DNA from: a virus
DNA: 20,485 bases
Virus record (IMG/VR): IMGVR_UViG_3300009183_002864
Coordinates: 1 to 20,485 of that record
Direction: 5' to 3' (one strand)
This document shows positions 15,428 through 20,485 of this stretch, in pieces; the stretch's first letter is position 1; each line of letters starts with the position of its first letter. Made by a program: the position numbers and the translations under genes. The notes beneath the pieces are model-generated. The model was not told the DNA's origin. It ran no database searches and was given only the letters and a program-made list of their open reading frames with translations.

Positions 15428-15779
15428 TCAAGAAAAATTCATGCGAGCCTGCGACCAGTCAGTCGACAGTTTTAACGCAGACCAATTCAACATGTATCTA
15501 ACACTGATTGAAGAAGAAGCAGATGAATTAGGTGAGGCAATAAAAAATCATGACCAAGTTGAAACACTAGACGCACTGATTGACATTCTTGTTGTGACCA
15601 TTGGCGCCATTCACAGTGCAGGATTTGATGCTGAGGGTGCTTGGAAAGAAGTAATGGCCACCAACTTTGCCAAGATCGATCGTGAAACAGGCAAAGTGCG
15701 CAAACGTGAAGATGGCAAAGTGCTCAAGCCCACAGGTTGGCACCCACCTGTGTTGTCACCGTATGTGACCAAAAAATGA
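15408..15779 (+). CDS. MazG-like nucleotide pyrophosphohydrolase
   Basis: I chose GTG 15408 as start. A perfect AGGAGG (15396-15401) lies six bases upstream, and the family's first helix begins soon after; the longer frame from 15354 lies within the previous gene. The 123-residue all-alpha protein has LTLIEEEADELGEAIKNHD and TLDALIDILVVTIGAIHSAG, which together form the EExxE and ExxD-like metal-binding helices of MazG/HisE-type enzymes. Those enzymes hydrolyse (d)NTPs to NMPs and pyrophosphate. FDAEGAWKEVMATNFAKID and the GKVLKPTGWHPP tail are common in phage members. It overlaps the gene before by 20 nt and the gene after by 4 nt. It may tune nucleotide pools during infection. Confidence 0.88.
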   Translation: MTNPFCDQEKFMRACDQSVDSFNADQFNMYLTLIEEEADELGEAIKNHDQVETLDALIDILVVTIGAIHSAGFDAEGAWKEVMATNFAKIDRETGKVRKREDGKVLKPTGWHPPVLSPYVTKK

Positions 15780-15988
15780 GTTTGCACATACATCGATTTG
15801 TGGACAATGTTAAGGCACACGAAGCACGTGGGCAAAAAGATTTCTCCATGCCTATGCGCGATGCCAAAGACTTGCATGCGGACATCACTAAACTGTTGAT
15901 TACATTGGAACAAATGCGTGAACAACAAGCACGTGGTGCAGAAGTTGTAGAAGTGCAGATCACTGGTGGTAGTTTTAAATCTGCATAG
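15776..15988 (+). CDS. Small conserved-type phage orphan, 70 aa
   Basis: ATG 15776 overlaps the MazG-like stop (ATGA). The product starts MSLHIHRFVDNVKAHEARGQ and continues DFSMPMRDAKDLHADITKLL, a mostly helical protein with a final beta-like segment VVEVQITGGSF. There is no known catalytic motif. I recall similar small proteins in T4-like phages but cannot check. An upstream frame from 15737 only extends into the previous gene. The function is unknown. Confidence 0.8.
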   Translation: MSLHIHRFVDNVKAHEARGQKDFSMPMRDAKDLHADITKLLITLEQMREQQARGAEVVEVQITGGSFKSA

Positions 15989-15995
15989 TTATTGG

Positions 15996-16003
15996 CATAA
16001 ATA
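15996..16003 (+). promoter_or_regulatory. T4-late-like promoter box
   Basis: CATAAATA in the 30-bp gap between two orphans matches the T4 late box TATAAATA at seven of eight positions. The predicted start near 16009 would fall at the GGAG (16009-16012) of the next gene, giving a leader of about ten bases. It is plausible only if the phage uses a T4-type late sigma factor. Confidence 0.35.
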
Positions 16004-16018
16004 AACATGGAGTTTAAT

Positions 16019-16315
16019 ATGTCAAGACCAAAGCCAACAGTGCTGATTGAGCACACCAACAAACAGTCCTACAAGACAGAACAAGTTCTGGCCAGTGAAG
16101 GTGTGTGGGCAGTGTTCTTTGACACTAAGCCTATTAACTTGAAAACCAGCAACTTGCTCACTCAATTTCCTGGTCCCAAATACAAAAAGGTGTCGTTTTC
16201 CAACCCCGGACACGCTATCAATTTGGCTAGAAAACTCAACACACAATTCAAGACAGATAAGTTTAGTGTTGTGCTGTTAACGCAAGGGGATAAGATCTAT
16301 CCCAATGCTCAATAA
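16019..16315 (+). CDS. Conserved-type phage orphan, 98 aa
   Basis: GGAG at 16009-16012 supports ATG 16019 over the in-frame ATG at 16007. The product begins MSRPKPTVLIEHTNKQSYK and has LASEGVWAVFFDTKPINL, YKKVSFSNPGHAINLARKLN and FSVVLLTQGDKIYP. It looks like a small alpha/beta protein, basic and without membrane segments. The layout (VLIEH, then EQVL, then a HA-x-NLA helix) feels like a family found in marine phages, but I cannot confirm it. It overlaps the next gene by 11 nt. The function is unknown. Confidence 0.82.
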   Translation: MSRPKPTVLIEHTNKQSYKTEQVLASEGVWAVFFDTKPINLKTSNLLTQFPGPKYKKVSFSNPGHAINLARKLNTQFKTDKFSVVLLTQGDKIYPNAQ

Positions 16316-16664
16316 ATTCCAACTCACAGCAGAACTAATACATCATTATCCTGATGCACCGTCTGTGGATGATGCCATGCGCACATGGTGGCAGAACATA
16401 CGTGATGATGGTGGTTTGCGATTGACTTACGAAGGATATCGTGTGTTTAGTGATTGCTTGGAACTAAACAGTTACACGTTTGAATTGCCGGAAAAATTAT
16501 TAACACCACGCAACTTGATTGCTTTGGATCGTCACATGGCATCACCGTATTACCTTGTAAACAATCGCAAGCACAACAACATGGTAATGTTTGGCAGTCG
16601 AGAAGCATTAATGGCCACCTTGCATGGAGACATGCAGAGATTTATCAAAAGTTTAAGTTACTGA
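16305..16664 (+). CDS. Conserved-type phage orphan, 119 aa
   Basis: ATG 16305 lies within the end of the preceding gene. The 119-residue product starts MLNKFQLTAELIHHYPDAPS and has AMRTWWQNIRDDGGLRLTYE, FELPEKLLTPRNLIALDRHM, YYLVNNRKHNNMVMFGSREA and [19 protein letters not shown]. It is mostly helical with a central strand pair. There is no catalytic motif that I recognise. It is the last + strand gene before the minus-strand gene, and its 3' end overlaps that gene's 3' end by 20 nt, tail to tail, so both coding strands are used there. Confidence 0.82.
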   Translation: MLNKFQLTAELIHHYPDAPSVDDAMRTWWQNIRDDGGLRLTYEGYRVFSDCLELNSYTFELPEKLLTPRNLIALDRHMASPYYLVNNRKHNNMVMFGSREALMATLHGDMQRFIKSLSY

Positions 16665-17664
16665 TATCACGCTGAAATCTGATTTCCATCATGGTGGAAT
16701 AATCATCCAACAAAAACTCACGTTGCGTCTGTAGCCGTTCTTGGTACGGTGCCAGGTCTAAGCGTCCTTGTATTAAGTCTTGATTCAACAACACAGCCTG
16801 CTCTGCACGAATCTCATTGGGCATGAAATCATAACTGACATCTACCAAATCTGTGAACATGTCAAACCCTAATTCTTCACAGTGCTTGACAATGCCCTGA
16901 TGTCCTATTACTATGGGTATTTGTTCAGCAGCCATGGCCAACAGGGTTTTCTCTGATATGATTCCTGGTGCAGTAGCATACTCTGTTTCTGTCACAATGT
17001 TCACTGCTGAGGCCTTGTACACATAATCCAAGTTGATAAAATTGTCAACATTGTTGTAGGTGTATTGAGTGTAGTCGTAGTTGGGCAGGCGAATACGATC
17101 ATGGTAACTCAATGTGCCGCCGGGACAATCCTTTAATATTTGCACGACTCTGTTTCTGTGATCACACATGCGACCATTCAAACACTGCCAGGCCTGTGTC
17201 TTGGGTTCGCCCACAATGTGATACCATTCCAACCAACGCTGGTGCAACTGATTCACAAGATCATAGTTGTGATTGCTGAACTCAACTAACTTGACAGGCC
17301 CTGTGTACACCCGATCCAAGCCGTGATTCCAGTATGTCACAATCACGCGGTCAGCCTGTGAACCATACCGCTGTTCTATCTGCTCAAGTTCCAGCACACG
17401 GCCGTCACGTATGTTCACTAGATCCTGAAAGTGCAACAACAACACATCTGTGTCAAAGTCAGGCAAGCGCAGGCTCCACCCTGTGTGAGGCGAGCGGGTA
17501 TTTTCAAAGCAGTGATACACAGGGGTAAACGTCACGCCTAATTTAGTCAACGATTTTGCAAATAAAGCACTGTAGTCCATAGCGTATTTACAACAGTCAA
17601 AAGGTAGTACTTTTGTAGTACTACTTTTTGGTTGACCGAAATTGCCCGAAATGCTATAATACAC
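16645..17664 (-). CDS. GT10-like protein, paralogue B (only minus-strand gene)
   Basis: The 339-residue reading from GTG 17664, or 311 from ATG 17580, shares the C-terminal pattern of the protein at 3169-4182: [20 protein letters not shown] followed by [20 protein letters not shown]. It also shares the middle block ([18 protein letters not shown]). These recall GT10 fucosyltransferases, so it is probably a glycosyltransferase-type protein. The segment [14 protein letters not shown] looks like the first strand of a Rossmann fold, which favours the GTG start; no Shine-Dalgarno precedes either start. The GTG start lies two bases from the GIY-YIG ATG on the other strand. The only gene on this strand here, it may have arrived with the GIY-YIG gene. 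Confidence 0.75.
   Translation of the reverse strand: MYYSISGNFGQPKSSTTKVLPFDCCKYAMDYSALFAKSLTKLGVTFTPVYHCFENTRSPHTGWSLRLPDFDTDVLLLHFQDLVNIRDGRVLELEQIEQRYGSQADRVIVTYWNHGLDRVYTGPVKLVEFSNHNYDLVNQLHQRWLEWYHIVGEPKTQAWQCLNGRMCDHRNRVVQILKDCPGGTLSYHDRIRLPNYDYTQYTYNNVDNFINLDYVYKASAVNIVTETEYATAPGIISEKTLLAMAAEQIPIVIGHQGIVKHCEELGFDMFTDLVDVSYDFMPNEIRAEQAVLLNQDLIQGRLDLAPYQERLQTQREFLLDDYSTMMEIRFQRDISNLNF
17598..17630. repeat. Inverted repeat / hairpin between head-to-head genes
   Basis: A 13-bp stem (17598-17610 with 17618-17630, one G-T pair) encloses a 7-base loop TTTTGTA. The inner perfect arms are GTAGTAC and GTACTAC. On the + strand the right arm ends in TTTTT (17625-17629), so it could terminate read-through just before the promoter at 17632. 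On the minus strand it would lie in the leader or first codons of the GT10-like gene. It could equally be an operator; the outer GTCAA and TTGAC bases extend the symmetry. Confidence 0.6.
17632..17660 (+). promoter_or_regulatory. Consensus sigma70-type promoter for the GIY-YIG gene
   Basis: TTGACC (17632-17637) and a perfect TATAAT (17655-17660) have a 17-bp spacer, and TG lies at 17652-17653, one base upstream of an extended -10. The predicted start near 17667 coincides with the ATG of the GIY-YIG gene, which has no Shine-Dalgarno, suggesting a leaderless transcript. Confidence 0.7.
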
Positions 17665-17666
17665 AC

Positions 17667-17999
17667 ATGATGAGAAAGAAACGCACCGATCGAACCCACA
17701 TTGTGTACATGATCCAAATTGGATTGGAGTACTACGTTGGTATTACCGCAAAAACCCAGCGCACAATCAACATGTCGCTTCGTAGCCGTGTCAACAAACA
17801 CATCTACCGTAGCCGCACTGAAGACAAGAGTTGGAACCTGTACGAAGCGATTCGCGCCGCAGGCGAATCCGCTGTAAACTACGCAATCGTGGACACGGTG
17901 CGTGGCAAAGATGTTGCACACCGACTAGAGCGCGAGTTAATACGAATGTATGCACCTGCGCTGAACACTGATGTGCGGGTCAAAGCGGTTGACCAATAA
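17667..17999 (+). CDS. GIY-YIG family nuclease
   Basis: The 110-residue product has the GIY-YIG layout. [17 protein letters not shown] provides the two short strands (Tyr at 14 and the YYVGIT block at 22-27). [13 protein letters not shown] provides the Arg, and [16 protein letters not shown] provides Glu (88 or 90) and the terminal Asn (N100). It is a stand-alone catalytic domain of normal minimal size, with no DNA-binding extension. I start it at ATG 17667 (a second ATG follows); a longer frame from TTG 17628 would span the promoter and hairpin. It may be a homing-type or repair endonuclease. It has its own promoter and sits next to a minus-strand gene, a typical look of an inserted mobile-type gene. 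Confidence 0.83.
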   Translation: MMRKKRTDRTHIVYMIQIGLEYYVGITAKTQRTINMSLRSRVNKHIYRSRTEDKSWNLYEAIRAAGESAVNYAIVDTVRGKDVAHRLERELIRMYAPALNTDVRVKAVDQ

Positions 18000-18017
18000 T
18001 CACCGTTTTGCTATAAT
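17989..18017 (+). promoter_or_regulatory. Consensus sigma70-type promoter for the small-gene run
   Basis: TTGACC (17989-17994) and a perfect TATAAT (18012-18017) have a 17-bp spacer, with TG at 18009-18010. The -35 box lies in the last codons of the GIY-YIG gene. A start near 18024 would give a leader of about 24 nt with AAGGAG at 18036-18041 before ATG 18048. This is the best-formed promoter in the window. Confidence 0.75.
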
Positions 18018-18047
18018 ATAGACATACAAAGCAACAAGGAGTCAGCA

Positions 18048-18422
18048 ATGGAACAGTTTAAAAGTTGGGAAGACATGACGGATCTTGAGCAAGCCCAATG
18101 TACCTATTGGGACATGTACAAGGACGCATATGGTGTTCGCCCACGTTGGATTGACACCACCCAGTGGACCCTTGCTGACTTCGAAATGGAGTTTGCCAGT
18201 TTGGGTGCTGCCATTGAGCAGGCCGAAATTCAGCGCAAAGAGGCTGAAGCCAATGCCCAGCATGACTTTGAGATGCGAGTGCAGGGACTGTTGATGTCGG
18301 GTGCTAAAGATCGTGACATGGCCCTGCGTTGGATCCACGAGGCAGAAGGCGCCAACGGTGATGACGAGTACCTCTGTTTCACCCAGGGTTTGCCCTATGG
18401 TTATTTTAGAAAGGCAGCATGA
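18048..18422 (+). CDS. Conserved-type phage orphan, 124 aa
   Basis: AAGGAG at 18036-18041 and the promoter above support ATG 18048. The 124-residue product has SWEDMTDLEQAQCTYWDMYK and DAYGVRPRWIDTTQWTLADF, an aromatic-rich helix followed by a YGVRPR block that recurs in my memory of phage proteins. A long Ala/Glu/Gln-rich coiled-coil-like helix follows (about 55-85). The last part reads GLPYGYFRKAA. No catalytic motif is visible. It overlaps the next gene by four bases and heads a run of small genes under one promoter, a layout that suits early host-takeover genes. The function is unknown. Confidence 0.82.
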   Translation: MEQFKSWEDMTDLEQAQCTYWDMYKDAYGVRPRWIDTTQWTLADFEMEFASLGAAIEQAEIQRKEAEANAQHDFEMRVQGLLMSGAKDRDMALRWIHEAEGANGDDEYLCFTQGLPYGYFRKAA

Positions 18423-18817
18423 TGACAATGCCCGCAGGAAAATACTACATTGGTGACTTGTGCTACGTCATGGACAGTGACGAGTGGGAACAAGTTTGCA
18501 ACATCATCTTCCAAGCCGAAAAAGTTATCGACGGCGAATTTTATCTGCCCGACGGACGTAAATTTGCCATCTACGGCACTGCATACGGCGACGGCGAGTA
18601 CTATGACCAATACGGACACACATATTCAGTGGACGCAGGAAGCATCGGTTGCATATTGATGTCAGACATTCGTGCCAACAAGTATGACAACATCTTGGAC
18701 TTGGGTGCTGTGCAAGAATTTGCCGAGCCGTTTGAGACTGGCTCACAAGGCGGACAACTTGAGTTTGGGCATGTTGTAATCGATACTGACCCTGCTTATG
18801 ATGAGGAGTATGAATAA
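18419..18817 (+). CDS. Conserved-type small protein with GKYYIGDLCYVM motif, 132 aa
   Basis: ATG 18419 overlaps the stop of the previous gene. The product starts MMTMPAGKYYIGDLCYVMDS and has FYLPDGRKFAIYGTAYGDGE, YDQYGHTYSVDAGSIGCILM and an acidic C-terminus (DTDPAYDEEYE). The pattern of a Gly/Tyr-rich beta protein with GDG and VDAG-x-IG blocks occurs in small bacterial and phage proteins of unknown role. No membrane segment or catalytic residue set is evident. Its TAA overlaps the ATG of the next gene (TAATG). Confidence 0.82.
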   Translation: MMTMPAGKYYIGDLCYVMDSDEWEQVCNIIFQAEKVIDGEFYLPDGRKFAIYGTAYGDGEYYDQYGHTYSVDAGSIGCILMSDIRANKYDNILDLGAVQEFAEPFETGSQGGQLEFGHVVIDTDPAYDEEYE

Positions 18818-19008
18818 TGTGGTCCTTGGTACTGTTTACTGTGGTTCCTTTTCAACCATTAGAGACTGTGGGTGAGGTTGGCATCTACACTGCATTCAAT
18901 CAGTGTGTGTATGCACAACACATCACACAACCCACAGCGTCATCAAAAGATCCCAATAGTCTTTTGCTCTGCATAAAAGACTATAAAAACACATATGGAG
19001 CGGAATAA
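18817..19008 (+). CDS. Small orphan with hydrophobic N-terminus, 63 aa
   Basis: ATG 18817 overlaps the preceding TAA, with GAGGAG at 18803-18808 upstream; the 3' end overlaps the next gene in the same way. The 63-residue product starts MWSLVLFTVVPFQPLETVG, where residues 1-12 are hydrophobic but too short for a membrane helix, and continues IYTAFNQCVYAQHITQPTAS. It could be a small membrane-associated or inhibitor-type protein. No family is recognised. Confidence 0.65.
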   Translation: MWSLVLFTVVPFQPLETVGEVGIYTAFNQCVYAQHITQPTASSKDPNSLLLCIKDYKNTYGAE

Positions 19009-19442
19009 TGCCTAGTGGAACCAAATATGAGCGGCATCAGAGAGCCATTCAATTTCTAATAGAGACTAAAATAGTTGATTGGGCCGGTCCATACAAAGAG
19101 TTTGCTGACAAATTTGGAAAAGATCAAAAATATAAAAACAGCGATCTAATTGTTCTTGCTGGCAAAAAAATTGATTCTTTTGAAATAAAATGTCATAAAG
19201 AAGGAAGCGACTGGGGAGAAATTAGTTGGGACCAAGCAGAAAGATTACTCGTTAATGAAAACATGATTATTGTTGAGGATCATGCTGTAAAAGAATTTAA
19301 AGGTACAAAATTTGTTAGTGATTTTTGTTATTTTACAAAAAATGGAAGAGTTCATTATAACTATTTGAAACAAAACAAACGAGTCAAAACGCATCAAGTA
19401 ACAATAGAAAAAATTATTACTGCTAGAAAATTATTTGAGTGA
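19008..19442 (+). CDS. AT-rich putative PD-(D/E)XK nuclease
   Basis: The 144-residue product has SDLIVLAGKKIDSFEIKCHK, where D46, then E59-x-K61 (FEIK) twelve residues later, fit the D...(D/E)xK active site of restriction and resolvase-type nucleases. GEISWDQAERLLVNENMIIV would be the following helix and strand, and the C-terminal third is basic (KQNKRVKTHQVTIEK). Base composition differs sharply: 17 of 60 G or C at 19141-19200 and 12 of 60 at 19321-19380, against 33 of 60 at 18541-18600. It starts in TAATG with the gene before. The composition suggests recent transfer. The nuclease assignment is from the motif only; a DNA-binding or repair role is possible. Confidence 0.65.
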   Translation: MPSGTKYERHQRAIQFLIETKIVDWAGPYKEFADKFGKDQKYKNSDLIVLAGKKIDSFEIKCHKEGSDWGEISWDQAERLLVNENMIIVEDHAVKEFKGTKFVSDFCYFTKNGRVHYNYLKQNKRVKTHQVTIEKIITARKLFE

Positions 19443-19467
19443 TTAAACAACATTTTGGAATTAGATT

Positions 19468-19689
19468 ATGACCACAACAAAATCAGCAATGGGTGTCGAA
19501 GGATGCCTAATACGAGGCCACAACGGCGAATATTATTTCCGTGTGTACGATGCTGACCACAATTTTGTAGACTACGATTTGATGCACAGTGATTTGAGCA
19601 TTACAATCACAGATCCGGATGCGTATTTTTATCGTGAGCCTGGCCGTGATGCTTTGGATCACTCACCTGCCACACTGGGACTAGAATAA
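19468..19689 (+). CDS. Small conserved-type phage orphan, 73 aa
   Basis: ATG 19468 follows a 25-bp gap with only a weak GGA upstream. The product has VEGCLIRGHNGEYYFRVYDA and DHNFVDYDLMHSDLSITITD, then DAYFYREPG. The strands carry many aromatic and acidic residues, and the layout suggests a small beta protein. No catalytic motif is visible. G+C returns to the level of the genes before the AT-rich one. Its TAA overlaps the ATG of the next gene (TAATG). The function is unknown. Confidence 0.8.
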   Translation: MTTTKSAMGVEGCLIRGHNGEYYFRVYDADHNFVDYDLMHSDLSITITDPDAYFYREPGRDALDHSPATLGLE

Positions 19690-19946
19690 TGGCTACCAAA
19701 ATAACAGACGACGATTTTGAATTCCCTGACCGGCCAGTGGAGCCTATTCCGCAAGTGGTTGTGCAGGCCGAGGATTTAAAATTGGGTCCAGCGGTGGTTA
19801 AACCATTGTCAAAGTCTTGGGCAGAACAGCATGGGCCACAACCTCCAGGACCAGGCATGCTAGCCTTGGATTTCCTAATTGTTGGTATGTTTGCAGGATC
19901 TGTGTTGTTATTTGTCCGAGCATGTAGTTGGGCGGTGTTTTCATAG
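19689..19946 (+). CDS. Small membrane protein, 85 aa
   Basis: The product has a charged, Pro-rich N-terminal half (FEFPDRPVEPIPQVVVQAED) and a single membrane segment near the C-terminus (about 58-80, LALDFLIVGMFAGSVLLFVR). It is a single-pass protein, with the long N-terminal part probably in the cytoplasm by charge. Start and stop follow the TAATG pattern. It could act in the host membrane, for example as a holin-like, superinfection-exclusion or anchoring protein; I cannot choose among these. It resembles no family I recognise. Confidence 0.72.
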   Translation: MATKITDDDFEFPDRPVEPIPQVVVQAEDLKLGPAVVKPLSKSWAEQHGPQPPGPGMLALDFLIVGMFAGSVLLFVRACSWAVFS

Positions 19947-19961
19947 TCCATAAGTAATTGC

Positions 19962-20485
19962 ATGGATCAACCACGCCGAATAATTCCCATACAAACCACA
20001 CAAACACCCGATGTAAGACCAGTAATTGATGTCGATCCGCATGTGAAACTGTCTGAAATGTTTTTGGTAGCGCCAGCACCGCCAGAAGTTCGTAAACAAA
20101 AAAATCTCACCGAAGTTCACACCACTTATGACATTACTAGAAAAAATCGTGTGGCCTTGATTGTTGCACCTGAATGGACTCCTACATCGCCGCCATACGG
20201 CATTGCCAGAATGACTGCGTTGAGTCGTGCCAGTGGATTTGCCACACGCACATGGGACATCAACATCATGACCATGCACGAGGCCAACTGTCGAGAATAC
20301 TGGTCAGCATACGAAGATTGGAAATGGCAAAATCCTCACTACAGTGAGCATGTTCATCCTCGAATTGAACCAGTGTTGTTGAAATACATGGCACAGGTGT
20401 GCGAGTGGGCGCCCACAGTGATTGGATTTGGTACCTGGTATACCAATGATTCATGCACCGTATGGATGGCAAGAGAATTTCGAAA
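19962..20485 (+). CDS. Probable B12-binding radical SAM protein (N-terminal part, cut by window end)
   Basis: The frame is open from ATG 19962 to the right edge (174 residues). After a Pro-rich N-terminal stretch of about 65 residues comes RVALIVAPEWTPTSPPYGIA, then RMTALSRASGFATRTWDIN. That is the usual opening of cobalamin-binding domains in class B radical SAM enzymes, with the substrate-side PP loop. VIGFGTWYTNDSCTVWMARE resembles the domain's later block (I-G-F-S-x-W-x-x-N). The 4Fe-4S motif would lie beyond the window, so the family call is provisional. It is the second such gene in the window, unrelated in detail to the one at 8788. Confidence 0.7.
   Translation, partial: MDQPRRIIPIQTTQTPDVRPVIDVDPHVKLSEMFLVAPAPPEVRKQKNLTEVHTTYDITRKNRVALIVAPEWTPTSPPYGIARMTALSRASGFATRTWDINIMTMHEANCREYWSAYEDWKWQNPHYSEHVHPRIEPVLLKYMAQVCEWAPTVIGFGTWYTNDSCTVWMAREFR

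Noticed and set aside
17628-17666. Longer GIY-YIG start at TTG 17628
   Set aside because: It would translate across the promoter and the end of the hairpin, has no ribosome binding site, and adds residues that do not fit the family's N-terminus.
1-20485. CRISPR array, tRNA or rRNA gene, insertion sequence ends
   Set aside because: I saw no regularly spaced repeats, no tRNA-like cloverleaf in the short gaps and no transposase-like protein; nearly every base is covered by convincing genes.

Overview
This window looks like part of the genome of an uncultured tailed bacteriophage, probably aquatic and of the large T4-like kind. That reading rests on gene density and gene type. About thirty-three genes are packed with ATGA or TAATG overlaps and almost no intergenic DNA. 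Nearly all are on the + strand. They mix a FEN/T4 RNase H-like 5'-3' exonuclease, a MazG-like pyrophosphohydrolase, a GIY-YIG nuclease and many small orphan proteins with host-type metabolic genes. There are no rRNA or tRNA genes, no transposase and no CRISPR array. I saw no virion structural gene, so phage order and host remain inferences.

Layout. Positions 1-4182 hold the end of an unknown gene, a small orphan and an overlapping sugar cassette: GT-B glycosyltransferase, GalE epimerase, shortened DegT-type aminotransferase-like protein and a GT10-like protein. Positions 4179-7330 start with a good sigma70-like promoter and carry folE, three orphans, a glycine-amidinotransferase-like enzyme and a HIT hydrolase. 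Positions 7386-12328 carry queD, a GT-A glycosyltransferase, a B12-type radical SAM enzyme, an SGNH hydrolase-like protein and queE. Positions 12349-16664 carry a cytidylyltransferase, a second SGNH-like protein, the exonuclease, the MazG-like enzyme and orphans. Positions 16645-17999 hold the only minus-strand gene, a paralogue of the GT10-like protein, head-to-head with a GIY-YIG gene; a hairpin and a consensus promoter lie between them. Positions 17989-19946 are a run of small genes behind another consensus promoter, including an AT-rich putative PD-(D/E)XK nuclease. The window ends inside a second probable B12-binding radical SAM gene.

How the genes may work together. FolE, QueD and QueE are three consecutive steps from GTP to 7-carboxy-7-deazaguanine, the precursor of preQ0. 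Phages are known to use this route to put 7-deazaguanines in DNA; QueC and a DpdA-like transferase are not in the window. Interleaved with them are genes for making, activating and attaching sugars, plus an amidinotransferase and radical SAM enzymes. Either two pathways share this region (base modification and glycan synthesis), or they form one pathway for an elaborated, possibly glycosylated or amidinated base or surface glycan. The sequence supports the enzyme families; the joint pathway is inference.
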